Shown here piece by piece: positions 1-9,113 of a stretch of DNA of 64,000 nt. A program made the position numbers and the translations under genes. Source of the DNA: Alphaproteobacteria bacterium. Its GTDB lineage: Bacteria; Pseudomonadota; Alphaproteobacteria; UBA6615. The stretch lies in contig JBDXCV010000003.1 in NCBI GenBank assembly GCA_039980135.1, forward strand, positions 806,001 to 870,000, given 5' to 3'. Within the stretch, counting starts at the first letter, position 1. Every line of letters starts with the position of its first letter. Below the pieces are notes generated by a model. That model saw only the letters and a list, made by a program, of their open reading frames with translations. It was not told the origin of the DNA and ran no database searches.

Positions 1-708
1 GCCCATGACCAGGACGAAAATCAGCAGCACAGGCCAGATTTCGAGCAGCGCGGACCATTTCTCGGCCCGGCTCGCCCTGGGGCCGGCGGGGCCGGCCTCC
101 GGGTTCACGCGCACGACGATGGCGATCACGGCGATGTAGCCGAGCGCGGCGAGAATCCCGGGGATGAAGGCAGCCTGGAACAGGGTGGCCACATTCGCTT
201 CGACCATCACGGCATAGATGATCAGCACGACCGAGGGCGGGATCAGGATGCCCAGCGTGCCGCCCGCGGCCAGCGACCCGGTGGCAAGCGCGCCGGAATA
301 GTTGAATCGCCGCAGCTCCGGCAGGGCGACCTGGCCCATGGTGGCCGAGGTGGCGAGGGACGAGCCGCTGATCGCGCCGAAACCCGCACAGCCGCCGACC
401 GCGGCCATGGCAACGCCACCGCGATACTGGCCGAGCCAGGTGTAGGCGGCTGCGAACAGCGCCTGGCTGAGCCCGGCCTTGGCTGCGAACTGGCCCATCA
501 GCAGGAACAGCGGGATCACCGACAGGCTTTCCGTCGTGAAGCGCCAGTAGGTCTCGGTCTTGAGATAGCTGAACAGCGCGACCTCGCCGGCGATCGTGAC
601 GTAGCCGACGATGCCGACGCCGAGCATGGCCACGCCGATGGGAATGCGCAGGCCGAGCAGGACGAACAGGACGGCGAAGCCGGCGATGCCGATCTCGAGG
701 CCCGTCAT
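1..708 (-). CDS. dctM: TRAP transporter large permease subunit (DctM), partial
   Basis: This is the 12-TM channel subunit of a TRAP transporter, a Na+- or H+-coupled importer of organic acids in the inner membrane. Only the first 236 residues are visible; the C-terminal part runs off the window start. Hydrophobic helices alternate with the family hallmarks: a GAISGSSLATSATMG-type segment and the GGTLGILIPPS motif. The ATG at 708 overlaps the stop of the dctQ gene in an ATGA arrangement, so the two are translationally coupled. It is the last gene seen of a dctP-dctQ-dctM operon read leftwards. The transported substrate cannot be read from the sequence. Confidence 0.93.
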   Translation of the reverse strand, partial: MTGLEIGIAGFAVLFVLLGLRIPIGVAMLGVGIVGYVTIAGEVALFSYLKTETYWRFTTESLSVIPLFLLMGQFAAKAGLSQALFAAAYTWLGQYRGGVAMAAVGGCAGFGAISGSSLATSATMGQVALPELRRFNYSGALATGSLAAGGTLGILIPPSVVLIIYAVMVEANVATLFQAAFIPGILAALGYIAVIAIVVRVNPEAGPAGPRASRAEKWSALLEIWPVLLIFVLVMG

Positions 709-1283
709 GACGCCGTACCGTCGTTGCCGCCGATATCCTCGGCGCCGTCTTGATTGAAATAGCGCCCGGCGCGCAGCTCGGCGACGCTGCGCCCGATCGT
801 GTAGGCGATCACGATCACCAGGAATGCCATCAGTCCGATGGACGGCGGAAAGGTCGTCCAGCGGGGGAAGTTAATGGTCATCGACAGTTCGTTGTAGTTG
901 TACATGTCGATGCCGCCGAAGATCATCCGCCAGGTCAGCAGGGCGGCGATGGCGAGATAAACGAGACCCCCAAGCACATCGGTGAAGATCTGCGCGCGCG
1001 GCGGCGCGGCCGCCATGAAGAAGTCGACGAGAACGTTGCCGCGCACCATCTGGCACCAGGGCAGGAACGCGAAGACCGCGAGGCCCGTGCCGATGGCCAC
1101 CAGTTCGAAATCACCGGAAATGGGATTGTTCAGCAGCGAGCGGCCGGTGACGCTCACCGTCGTCAGCACGGCCATGGCGCACAGGATGACGCCGCCGAAG
1201 ATGGCGAGCCATTTGGCGATGGCGTAAAGCAGCCGGCCCACCGGATCGGTGGGCCGGGCGTTGTCAGATGTTGTCTCGCTCAT
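705..1283 (-). CDS. dctQ: TRAP transporter small permease subunit (DctQ)
   Basis: A 192-residue membrane protein with four predicted TM helices, the usual size and layout of DctQ, which joins the large permease to form the TRAP membrane complex. The first helix follows a short N-terminal tail with YAIAKWLAIFGG. A segment with NNPISGDFELVAIGTG and a conserved WC near residue 77 resemble DctQ signatures. Its stop overlaps the dctM start, and the dctP gene lies 41 bases upstream, so the operon order is P-Q-M. Function is assigned from context plus topology. Confidence 0.9.
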   Translation of the reverse strand: MSETTSDNARPTDPVGRLLYAIAKWLAIFGGVILCAMAVLTTVSVTGRSLLNNPISGDFELVAIGTGLAVFAFLPWCQMVRGNVLVDFFMAAAPPRAQIFTDVLGGLVYLAIAALLTWRMIFGGIDMYNYNELSMTINFPRWTTFPPSIGLMAFLVIVIAYTIGRSVAELRAGRYFNQDGAEDIGGNDGTAS

Positions 1284-1295
1284 CGGCGAAAATCC

Positions 1296-1313
1296 GACCG
1301 TTCATGAACGGTC
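1296..1313 (-). other. Perfect 18-base palindrome between dctP and dctQ
   Basis: GACCGTTCATGAACGGTC is self-complementary over its whole length and fills the short gap between the dctP stop and the dctQ start. There is no T-run after it on the coding strand, so it is more likely an RNA-stabilising or attenuating hairpin than a full terminator. Such hairpins downstream of binding-protein genes usually let the periplasmic protein be made in excess over the permease. Confidence 0.5.
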
Positions 1314-1324
1314 CCGGGCGTCCC

Positions 1325-2377
1325 CTAGGAGTTGCCCGAATGCTTCTCGATCATGTCGATGGCGTCGATGACCATGGCCGGGCCATCGAGACCGCGTTTT
1401 CCGACTTCCTCGTACCAGCGGTCGAACACAGGCTGCGAGGCGGCCTTCATCTTGATGACCTCGTCTGCCGGGATCTCGTAGAACTTGTTCTTGGCCTTCG
1501 ACGCGACCGCGTTGCGGCCCGGGGTCTCGACATCGATCCAGTTCTGACCGGCCAGACGGGCGATGTTGCCGCCCGCATTGTCGTCGATCACCTTCTGCAG
1601 GTCCGGCGGCAGCTTGTCGTAGCTGGCCTTGTTCATCAGGAAGGTGAAGACGTTGGTGCCCAGGCGGGGCTGCGCGCCGGCGAGGCTCGAGAAGTGGCTG
1701 ACCAGATCAGGGGTCTTGACCGCCGGGGCGATCTCGAACGGCAATGTCACGCCGTCGATCACGCCCTTGGAAAGCGCCGCGGGAATCTGCGGCAGCGGCA
1801 GGCCGACGCCGACCGCGCCGAGGGATTCGAGCAGCCACACCCCGCCGCGCGAGGCGGCACGCAGCTTCATGCCCTTCAGATCCGCCATCTTCTGGACCGG
1901 TTCCTTGGTCTGGAAGAGGAAGCCCTGATGGCTGTGCAGCAGCAGCGGATGGTAGGCGCCGAGCGCCTTGTCGAGATACTTGGCCTGGAAGTCCTGAAGC
2001 GCCAGCGTGGTCGAAAGCGCGTCCTTGTGGACGAACGGCAGCTCGAAGGGCTCGACCTCGGGCATGCGGCCCGCCGAGAAGCCCGGCAGGGTCCAGACGA
2101 TGTCGACAACACCGTCGCGTGCCTGGTCGAGAAGCTGGGGCGCCTTGCCGCCGAGCTGCATGGCCCAGAAGGGTTGAACCTTCAGGCGGCCGCCCGAATC
2201 TTTCGCGATCTTCTCGGCCCAGGGGGTGAGGAATGTCTTGCCCGGGTTGGCGACCGGCGGAATGAAGGTGTGCATGCGCAGGGTCACGTCCTGCGCCATG
2301 GCGGGTGCGGCACTGATTGTCAGCGCGGCGATCGCGGCGCCCGTGAGGGCGGCGGATTTAAGGATGTTCGAACTCAT
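1325..2377 (-). CDS. dctP: TRAP transporter substrate-binding protein (DctP)
   Basis: A 350-residue periplasmic solute receptor. The start at 2377 is preferred because GGGAGAGAA precedes it and because it opens directly on a signal peptide (basic SSNILKS, hydrophobic alanine-rich core, AMA|QD cleavage near residue 25). The mature part begins with VTLRMHTFIPPVANPGK, typical of the DctP fold, and carries the helix with GMKLRAASRGG, which holds the conserved ligand-binding Arg. It is the first gene of the TRAP operon. A longer reading frame upstream has no ribosome site. The ligand is unknown; family members bind dicarboxylates, 2-oxo acids or aromatic acids. Confidence 0.93.
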   Translation of the reverse strand: MSSNILKSAALTGAAIAALTISAAPAMAQDVTLRMHTFIPPVANPGKTFLTPWAEKIAKDSGGRLKVQPFWAMQLGGKAPQLLDQARDGVVDIVWTLPGFSAGRMPEVEPFELPFVHKDALSTTLALQDFQAKYLDKALGAYHPLLLHSHQGFLFQTKEPVQKMADLKGMKLRAASRGGVWLLESLGAVGVGLPLPQIPAALSKGVIDGVTLPFEIAPAVKTPDLVSHFSSLAGAQPRLGTNVFTFLMNKASYDKLPPDLQKVIDDNAGGNIARLAGQNWIDVETPGRNAVASKAKNKFYEIPADEVIKMKAASQPVFDRWYEEVGKRGLDGPAMVIDAIDMIEKHSGNS

Positions 2378-2506
2378 GCTTTTCTCTCCCGGATTGGGAC
2401 GCCGGATGTTGCTTGACCGGCTGTCCATCGTGACATGGCGGCTGTTTTCATTTTTGTGCCGACAATTCGTTGGCGCGCAGTTTAGCGCATCCGGCCACAT
2501 CTGCAT

Positions 2507-2524
2507 CCGTCAAAAGTTTGACGG
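2507..2524. promoter_or_regulatory. Perfect inverted repeat upstream of the TRAP operon
   Basis: CCGTCAAA-AG-TTTGACGG is an 8-base perfect inverted repeat with a 2-base spacer. It sits 130 bases before the dctP start and 17 bases past the thioesterase stop. Its size and symmetry fit a dimeric repressor operator for the TRAP operon. A minor role as a terminator for the thioesterase is possible, but it lacks a T-run. Confidence 0.4.
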
Positions 2525-2540
2525 TTGGGCTGTTGCCCGC

Positions 2541-2996
2541 TCATCCGCCGCCGGCCTCGAACCGGGCGCGGAAATCGGCCGGGATATCCGCGGTGATCAG
2601 CTTGCCGGGCCTGTCGGTATCGGCCGATGCCCAGATCCGGATCTCTTCGCCGCGCACCGCCGGGGTTCCGGCGTTGGTGACCTCGTGGGTCACCACAATC
2701 GTGCGGCGGCGCCACTCGCTCACTTGGCTGGTGATCTCGAGAACGTCGCCGAACTGGCTGGGCGACATGAACTTCGCATGGGCGTCGACCAGCGGCAGGC
2801 CGACGATCTTGTATTCGTCGAGCATCACGTCGTAGCCGACCCCGACGCTGTCGAAGAGATGCCGGGTGCCGTGATCGAACCAGACGAAATAATTGGGATA
2901 GAAGACGATCTTCGCCGGGTCGCAATGGCCCCATTCGACCGGGATGCTGATCGTGTTGGTGTGCATGCCGCGCAATTCCTCGTCGGTGACCGTCAT
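2541..2996 (-). CDS. Acyl-CoA thioesterase, 4-hydroxybenzoyl-CoA thioesterase (4HBT) type
   Basis: A 151-residue single hot-dog-fold protein, the standard length for the family. The signature WGHCDPAKIVFYPNYFVWFD lies at residues 22-41; the Asp after C is the catalytic residue in the 4HBT family. The protein hydrolyses a thioester of a small aromatic or short-chain acyl-CoA in the cytoplasm. It lies upstream of dctP on the same strand, about 163 bases away, so it may be transcribed with the transporter or separately. The start at 2996 has only a weak GAAGG ribosome site; an internal Met at residue 11 is an alternative. The substrate is not determined. Confidence 0.85.
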   Translation of the reverse strand: MTVTDEELRGMHTNTISIPVEWGHCDPAKIVFYPNYFVWFDHGTRHLFDSVGVGYDVMLDEYKIVGLPLVDAHAKFMSPSQFGDVLEITSQVSEWRRRTIVVTHEVTNAGTPAVRGEEIRIWASADTDRPGKLITADIPADFRARFEAGGG

Positions 2997-3149
2997 TGGC
3001 CTTCAGGGGGACATGCCATCAGTTTCGGCGGTGCGCCGGGGCGGGTCAATGGCGGCGTTGCCGGAGCGGATCACGCCATCGCAACTGGACTTTGGTACCG
3101 CGCACCTAGATTTATAGCGGAACACCGAATCAAGCTAGGAGCTGCATGC

Positions 3150-5426
3150 ATGCGCCTCGCCAATCTGCTCGCCGGCACCGCCATGGCCACGATCCTTGCG
3201 GGCTGCGCCGTGCTCACACCGCTGCCCAAACCGGAGAGCATCGATACGCGGCTCGCCGCGATCCCGGTTGCGGGTGTGCCGATAGACTCGCCGGTGCGCA
3301 TTCACTGGAATAAATTCCAGGTGCCGTTCATCGAGGCCGAGAGCGATACGGACCTCGCCGTGGCGCTGGGGGTGGTGCATGCCCATCTGCGCTGGGGCCA
3401 GATGGAGGTGGCGCGGCGCCTCGTGCGCGGGCGGGTCGCCGAGATGGGCGGGCCGCTGGCGCGCGACATCGACAAGTCCCTGCGGATACTGAATTTCGGG
3501 CGCGGCGCGGAGGCGACCCTGAAAATGATGCCCGCCGACACGAGGGCCTGGCTCGATTCCTTCGTTGCCGGCGTCAATCACTACATCGCCAATGCCGACG
3601 AACTGCCCCACGAACACCGCGTGCTGGGACTCGAACGCGAACCCTGGACCGCTACCGATGTGATCGCCGTCGGGCGGCTCGCCTCGACCGATGTGAACTG
3701 GCTTATCTGGTTCGGCATGCTGTCCCTGCGCGATCGGGCCGACTGGCCGGAGATCTGGGCGCGGGCCACGGAAAAGGGCCTCGACTCCATCCCCAGCATC
3801 GGGCCGGGCGCGGCGGATCAGGCGTCGGTGTTCCACGAATTGCTGGCGGGCTTCTCCAAGGCCGGGTCGAACTCGGTGGCCGTTTCCGGCGCACGCACGG
3901 GCACGGGCGCGGCGCTGGTCGCCAACGACCCCCATCTGGGCGTGTTCCTGCCCAATCTCTGGCTGCTGGCCGGCTACAAGTCGCCGTCCTATCACGCGGT
4001 CGGCATGATGATCCCCGGCGTGCCATTCATCGCCCTGGGCCGCAACGACCGGATCGCCTGGGGCGGGACCAACATGCGCGCCCTGTCCACGGACATGGTC
4101 GATGTGACCGACTTGCCGGCGGATGAATTCGAGACCCGCACGGAAAATATTGGTGTGCGCTGGTGGTTCGACACGGAAGCCGAAGTCCGCGAGACCCGGT
4201 TCGGCCCGGTGATCACGGATTCGCCCCTGGTGAACTCCGCGCGTGAGGGCGAGACGATCGCGCTGCGCTGGATGGGTCATCGGCCAAGCGACGAGATCAC
4301 CGCCATGCTGCGGATGAGCCAGGCGCAGGATTTCGACGGGTTCCGTGCCGCGCTCGACGGATTCCACGTGCCGGGTCAGAACATGGTCTATGCGGACACC
4401 GACGGGCATATCGGCCAGGTGATGGCGGTGAAGCTGCCGGCGCGTTCACCGGTCCCGCCGCCGGATCTGCTGATCCCCGCCGCGGCGGCGGACGGGCGCG
4501 ACCCCTGGGCGAGGACCGTCACCGCCGGGACGTTGCCCGCGGCGTTCGATCCGCCAAGTGGATTTGTCGCGTCGGCGAACAACAAGCCGGTCGAGGGGAG
4601 CGAGGCCGGGGTTGCGGTCGGCTGGCACTTCTCCAACGACGACCGGATCGCGCGTTTGCGTGACTTGCTGTCCGGCGATCACAAGGTCTCGGTCGATGAC
4701 CTGCGGGCATTGCAACAGGACGTGTATATGGAATCCGCCGTCGCGCTGCGTGACCTGCTGCTGGGCAAGCTGGGTGCTGTCGCGCAGGCTTTGACGCCGG
4801 AACAGACAGACCTGCTCGCGACGATCCGGGCCTGGGACGGCCACTACGGTGCGGATTCTCCCGGCGCCGTCGCCTTCGAACTCACCATGTTCGCCTTTGC
4901 CGAAAAGTTCCTGAGCGAGGACGCGCGTACGCGAATCTCGGTCGGTGGGCGGTTCGACGAACAGCTCGGCGAGATGATCGGCGCGACCCCGGCAGCCGAA
5001 GTGGCGCCGGTCCTGGCGGCGGCGCTGAGCGATGCGGCGGCGCGGCACAAGGAGCTGCCGACCTGGGGTGACATGCACCGGCTGGGGCTGCGCCACCCGC
5101 TGAATTTCATCCCGCTCATCGGCGGCAAGTACCGGTTCAACGACGTGCCCATCGGCGGCAGCTCGACGACGGTGATGAAGACCGCCCATTCGGACACTGA
5201 CGAACGTCATTTTACGCGGTTCGGGTCCCAATCGCGGCATATCTCCGACATGTCCGACCCGGACGCGAACTGGTTTACCCTGCTGGGCGGCCAGGACGGC
5301 TGGATCAACAGCGCGAACTTCATCGACCAGTTCGACCTGTGGCTGGCCGGCGAATATGTGCACCTGCCATTGCGGGTCGAGACGGTCCGGCAGACCTTCG
5401 CGCGGAAAACCGAGTTGACCCCCTGA
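3150..5426 (+). CDS. Penicillin acylase family hydrolase, lipoprotein
   Basis: A 758-residue Ntn-hydrolase precursor. The start at 3150 follows AGGAG and gives a lipoprotein signal (MRLANLLAG then LAGC, lipidation at Cys20). Residues near 44-110 hold the alpha-chain features (RIHWNKFQVPFIEAESD, ALGVVHAHLRWGQMEVAR). The autoproteolysis site is G-SNS, making Ser240 the likely N-terminal nucleophile of the beta chain, followed by GAALVANDPHL as in penicillin and acyl-homoserine-lactone acylases. It hydrolyses an amide bond of an N-acyl compound outside the cytoplasm. A GH3-type gene follows 26 bases downstream, suggesting one transcript. The acyl substrate is unknown; quorum-signal acylase is possible but not shown. 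Confidence 0.9.
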   Translation: MRLANLLAGTAMATILAGCAVLTPLPKPESIDTRLAAIPVAGVPIDSPVRIHWNKFQVPFIEAESDTDLAVALGVVHAHLRWGQMEVARRLVRGRVAEMGGPLARDIDKSLRILNFGRGAEATLKMMPADTRAWLDSFVAGVNHYIANADELPHEHRVLGLEREPWTATDVIAVGRLASTDVNWLIWFGMLSLRDRADWPEIWARATEKGLDSIPSIGPGAADQASVFHELLAGFSKAGSNSVAVSGARTGTGAALVANDPHLGVFLPNLWLLAGYKSPSYHAVGMMIPGVPFIALGRNDRIAWGGTNMRALSTDMVDVTDLPADEFETRTENIGVRWWFDTEAEVRETRFGPVITDSPLVNSAREGETIALRWMGHRPSDEITAMLRMSQAQDFDGFRAALDGFHVPGQNMVYADTDGHIGQVMAVKLPARSPVPPPDLLIPAAAADGRDPWARTVTAGTLPAAFDPPSGFVASANNKPVEGSEAGVAVGWHFSNDDRIARLRDLLSGDHKVSVDDLRALQQDVYMESAVALRDLLLGKLGAVAQALTPEQTDLLATIRAWDGHYGADSPGAVAFELTMFAFAEKFLSEDARTRISVGGRFDEQLGEMIGATPAAEVAPVLAAALSDAAARHKELPTWGDMHRLGLRHPLNFIPLIGGKYRFNDVPIGGSSTTVMKTAHSDTDERHFTRFGSQSRHISDMSDPDANWFTLLGGQDGWINSANFIDQFDLWLAGEYVHLPLRVETVRQTFARKTELTP

Positions 5427-5452
5427 CGCTGTCCATGGCGTAAACTGGGGCC

Positions 5453-6985
5453 ATGCTGAACATCACCCCCCTCGTTCGCCTGTATGGCAGTCGGCGCCTG
5501 CGCAAGCTGGCGGCGATGGATGCCGTGGATGTCCAGCAGCGCCAGCTTCTCGGCCTCGTGGCACGGGCGACCCGGACGAAGTTCGGGCGCGACCATGACT
5601 TCAAATCGATCCGCAGCATCACCGAGTTTCAGGCACGGGTGCCTCTGCGCCGGTACGAAGACTTTCAGGAACGCTACTGGGGACCGGCCTTCCCGGATTT
5701 GAGGGGCGTGTCCTGGCCGTCGCGCATTCCCTACCTCGCGGTGACATCGGGCACCACGACCGGGCGCACGAAGTATATTCCCTGCACCAACGAGATCATC
5801 TCGTCCAACACGATGGCGGGGCTCGATCTGGTCTGCCACCATCTGGCGCGTCGGCCCGACAGCAAAGTTCTGGGCGGCAAGTCCTTCATGCTCGGCGGCA
5901 GCACCGAATTCACACAGGAGGCGCCGGGGATTCGCAGCGGCGATCTTTCGGGGATCATGACCGAAAGCCTGCCCTGGTGGTTCCAGGGCCGCAGCTTTCC
6001 GTCGCGCGACGACGCGCTGGTCAGCGACTGGGAATTGAAGGTCGACCGGATGGTGCGGGCGCTGGACCGGGAGGATATCCGGCTCATTGGCGGGACGCCG
6101 TCCTGGCTGCTGATCTTCTTCGATATGCTCGCCGCCTATCGCGGCGACAGCAGCCCCGATCTCGCGAAATATTTCCCCAACCTGGAATTGCTGATCCATG
6201 GCGGGGTCGATTTTCAGCCCTACCGCGCGCGGTTCGAGTCGTTGATCGCGGATACCCATGCCGAGTTGCGCGAGGTCTACCCTGCGAGCGAGGGGTTCAT
6301 CGGTGTTGCCGATCGGGGGCCGGATGACGGCCTGCGCCTGATGCTGGATACCGGACTTTTCTATGAGTTTGTGCCGGTCGACGAGCTGGAGTCGCGCCGG
6401 CCGACACGGCACTGGGCGGGCTCGGTGCAGCGGGGCATCAACTATGCGCTGGTGGTGTCGAGCTGTGCCGGGCTCTGGTCCTATGTGATTGGCGACACGG
6501 TCGAGCTGGTCAGCCGCGACCCGCTGCGGGTCAAGGTGACCGGGCGCACGAGCTATTCCATGTCGGCCTTCGGCGAACATCTGATCGCGGAGGAGATCGA
6601 GGCGGCGGTCCGCGACGGGGGCGTGGCCATCGGGAGCGATGTGCGCGACTGGTCGGTCGGCGCTGTGCACGCCAGCGACGACGACAGCCGGGGCGGGCAT
6701 CTCTATATCGTCGAGTTCGCCGGCGAGGTGCCGTCTGCGGCGCGGCTTGCGCATTTCGCGCGTATTCTCGACGCGGCACTGTGCGCGACCAACGAGGATT
6801 ACGAGGCCCACCGCGCAGACGGGTTCGGCATGAACGCGCCCGAGGTGGTCGCGCTGCCGCCCGGCGGTTTCCCGGAATGGATGAAGGCGCGGGGCCAGCT
6901 TGGCGGGCAGCACAAGGTGCCGCGGATCATCAACGATGCCGAACTGTTCGAAAGCCTCCGGCGTTTCGCGGCGGACCGCGCCTAG
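5453..6985 (+). CDS. GH3 auxin-responsive promoter family acyl-adenylating enzyme
   Basis: A 510-residue protein of the GH3 family, best known from plants, where members adenylate jasmonate or auxin and conjugate it to amino acids. Visible marks are the N-terminal FQARVPLRRYEDFQERYWG, the P-loop-like TSGTTTGRTKYIP (about residues 99-111), and the adenylate-binding SYVIGDTVELVS region. Full-length bacterial members exist, but their reactions are mostly untested. It follows the acylase closely and shares its direction, so the pair may make and break the same N-acyl conjugates; this is inference. The only ribosome site is weak. Confidence 0.85.
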   Translation: MLNITPLVRLYGSRRLRKLAAMDAVDVQQRQLLGLVARATRTKFGRDHDFKSIRSITEFQARVPLRRYEDFQERYWGPAFPDLRGVSWPSRIPYLAVTSGTTTGRTKYIPCTNEIISSNTMAGLDLVCHHLARRPDSKVLGGKSFMLGGSTEFTQEAPGIRSGDLSGIMTESLPWWFQGRSFPSRDDALVSDWELKVDRMVRALDREDIRLIGGTPSWLLIFFDMLAAYRGDSSPDLAKYFPNLELLIHGGVDFQPYRARFESLIADTHAELREVYPASEGFIGVADRGPDDGLRLMLDTGLFYEFVPVDELESRRPTRHWAGSVQRGINYALVVSSCAGLWSYVIGDTVELVSRDPLRVKVTGRTSYSMSAFGEHLIAEEIEAAVRDGGVAIGSDVRDWSVGAVHASDDDSRGGHLYIVEFAGEVPSAARLAHFARILDAALCATNEDYEAHRADGFGMNAPEVVALPPGGFPEWMKARGQLGGQHKVPRIINDAELFESLRRFAADRA

Positions 6986-6988
6986 CCG

Positions 6989-7849
6989 TTACGCCAGGAA
7001 CGCCTTCGACCATGCCGCGTAGTCATCGGCGCGCATGAACCGCTTCATGGTGTCGCCCGAAGCAACATTCTCCAGATCGTCGGGGTGGGTGCCGTCCGCG
7101 ATGGCCTGCTGGGTACGCAGGAATGCGTCCATGGCGGCGGCATGGACCTTGTGCCCCTGCAGGCAGATGCGCACGCCGATGGACGCCAGCCAGTCCCGGT
7201 CCATCATCTCGCGCGACGCGCTGCCGAGGATGATCGGCGTCGAGACTTTCGATGCGATGGCCGTCAGGTCCTCGCGGCTTTTGACACCCACCAGGAACAG
7301 CGCATCGACGCCGGCTTCTTCATAAGCGTTCACACGCCGGATCGCTTCGTCGACGCCCGCGATGCCCGGCGCGCTGGTGCGCCCGGCGATGACGAGGTCC
7401 GGGTCGGTGCGCGCGTCGAGCGCGGCCTTCATCTTGCCGACGCCTTCCTCGACACTGATCAGGCTGGCCTTGTCGCCGCTGCCAAACGCGTTCGGCAGGA
7501 CCGTGTCCTCGATCGAAAGCGCCGCCACGCCGGCCATCTCCAGCTCCTCGACCGTGCGGCGCACATTGAGCGCATTGCCGTAGCCATGGTCGGCGTCCAC
7601 CAGCAGCGGCAGGTCGCAAGCGCGGCCGATGCGTTTTGCCTGATCGGCGAATTCCGAAAGGGTGAGCACGATCAGGTCGGGCGCGGCGAGCACCGCCATC
7701 GACGCGACCGAGCCCGCGAAAATGCCGACCTGGAAGCCGACTTCCTGGGTGATGCGGGCGGTCATCGGGTCGGCCACCGAGCCGGGATGGACGCAGGCGT
7801 CCCCGTTGAGGATGGTGCGGAAGTTTTTGCGGCGTTCGGACCAGCGCAT
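6989..7849 (-). CDS. Isocitrate lyase/PEP mutase superfamily enzyme, oxaloacetate decarboxylase-like
   Basis: A 286-residue TIM-barrel protein. The start at 7849 gives RWSERRKNFRTILNGDACVHPGSV, the typical N-terminus of the PA4872-type oxaloacetate decarboxylase group. Metal-binding DADHGYGN lies near residue 83 and SIEDTVLP near 114. The superfamily catalytic Cys motif of isocitrate and methylisocitrate lyases (KKCGH) is absent, which argues for decarboxylase or a related activity rather than lyase. It is the last gene of a leftward run after the class III CoA-transferase, 28 bases away. The exact substrate (oxaloacetate or a substituted 2-oxo acid) is open. Confidence 0.82.
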   Translation of the reverse strand: MRWSERRKNFRTILNGDACVHPGSVADPMTARITQEVGFQVGIFAGSVASMAVLAAPDLIVLTLSEFADQAKRIGRACDLPLLVDADHGYGNALNVRRTVEELEMAGVAALSIEDTVLPNAFGSGDKASLISVEEGVGKMKAALDARTDPDLVIAGRTSAPGIAGVDEAIRRVNAYEEAGVDALFLVGVKSREDLTAIASKVSTPIILGSASREMMDRDWLASIGVRICLQGHKVHAAAMDAFLRTQQAIADGTHPDDLENVASGDTMKRFMRADDYAAWSKAFLA

Positions 7850-7877
7850 GGCGGTTCCTTCTCGTGAAGCAGGGTTT

Positions 7878-9092
7878 CTAGAGTTTCCGGCGTTCGGTGA
7901 CGAGCCCGCCGGATGCGGCCAGCGCCTCGATCTCGTCTTCGTCGAAGCCATGTTCGCCGAGGATCTCGCCGGCATGGGCGCCGAACGCCGGCGGGGTCGA
8001 ACGGATCTCGCCCGGGGTGCGCCCGAACTTGATCGGGATGCCGGTGCCCTCATACCAGTCGAGCCTGGCCGCCATGTTGCGATGCTTTGTGTGGGGGGCG
8101 TTCATCACCTGATCGGTGTTGAGCACCGGCCCGGCGGGGATGCCCGCCGCCAACAGCTTCAGGGAAAGTTCCTCGCCATCGACCGCGGCGAAGGCGTCGA
8201 TCAGTTCCTCGCGCAGCTCGTCGCGATGCTGAGTGCGGTCGGAATTGTTCGCGAAGCGCGGGTCCTCGGCGAGCTCGGGTCTGCCCAGTTCGTCGCACAG
8301 GCGCCGGAAGGCGCGATTGTTGCCCGCACCAATAAACACATCGACGGTCTTGGTCGGGAACTTGTCGTAGGGCGCGATATTGCTGTGCTGGTTGCCGGTG
8401 ATGCCCGGCACCTCGCCGCCCGACAGGTAATAGTTCGGGACGTGGGGGTGCATCAGCGAGACCGCGCAGTCATACAAGGTCATGTCGATGAACTGGCCCT
8501 TGCCCGAGGTCTGGCGTTCGAACAGCGCCATGAGGATCGCCACGCAGGAGTAAAGCCCCGTGCCCATATCGACGGCGGCGATGCCGACCCGTGTGGGTTC
8601 TTTCTCTGCACCGCCGTTGATCGAGAGCCAACCCGCCATCGACTGGACGATGGCATCATAGCCGGGAAATCCGCCGAGTGGGCCGTCGGCCCCGTAGCCG
8701 GAAATCCGGCAGTGGATCAGGGACGGGTATTTCTCGGCCAGGACATCGTCATAGCCGAGCCCCCATTTCTCCATGGTGCCGGTCTTGTAATTCTCGATCA
8801 GGATGTCGGCCTCGTCGAGCAGCCGGAACAGCACCTCGCGTCCCTCGGGCTTGGTCAGGTCGAGGCCGATCGAGCGCTTGTTGCGGTTGAGACCGACGAA
8901 ATAGGACGCGTCACCCTCGTGGAAGGGTGGCCCCCAGTCACGAACCTCGTCGCCCTGGGGCGGCTCGACCTTGATCACGTTGGCGCCGTGGTCGGCCAGA
9001 ATCTGGGTGCAGTAGGGGCCGCCGAGCACGCGGGCGAGGTCCACCACCTTGAGGCCGGCCAGCGCGCCGAAGGGTCCGGAATTATCGGTCAT
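7878..9092 (-). CDS. Class III CoA-transferase (CaiB/BaiF family)
   Basis: A 404-residue protein, the standard family length. The N-terminus reads GLKVVDLARVLGGPYCTQILADHGANVIKVEPPQGD, and the segment NRNKRSIGLDL follows. The Asp in AAVDMGTGLYS matches the acyl-carrying catalytic Asp of formyl-CoA transferase. The enzyme moves CoA between an acyl-CoA and a free acid. It sits between ctfB-like (21 bases upstream) and the PEP mutase-family gene, so this operon carries two unrelated kinds of CoA-transferase. Donor and acceptor cannot be read from the sequence. Confidence 0.92.
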   Translation of the reverse strand: MTDNSGPFGALAGLKVVDLARVLGGPYCTQILADHGANVIKVEPPQGDEVRDWGPPFHEGDASYFVGLNRNKRSIGLDLTKPEGREVLFRLLDEADILIENYKTGTMEKWGLGYDDVLAEKYPSLIHCRISGYGADGPLGGFPGYDAIVQSMAGWLSINGGAEKEPTRVGIAAVDMGTGLYSCVAILMALFERQTSGKGQFIDMTLYDCAVSLMHPHVPNYYLSGGEVPGITGNQHSNIAPYDKFPTKTVDVFIGAGNNRAFRRLCDELGRPELAEDPRFANNSDRTQHRDELREELIDAFAAVDGEELSLKLLAAGIPAGPVLNTDQVMNAPHTKHRNMAARLDWYEGTGIPIKFGRTPGEIRSTPPAFGAHAGEILGEHGFDEDEIEALAASGGLVTERRKL

Positions 9093-9113
9093 GGTTTCTA
9101 CCTTGAAGGAAAA

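Noticed and set aside
6989-7849. Isocitrate or methylisocitrate lyase
   Set aside because: The catalytic KKCGH motif is missing and the N-terminus fits the oxaloacetate decarboxylase-like subgroup.
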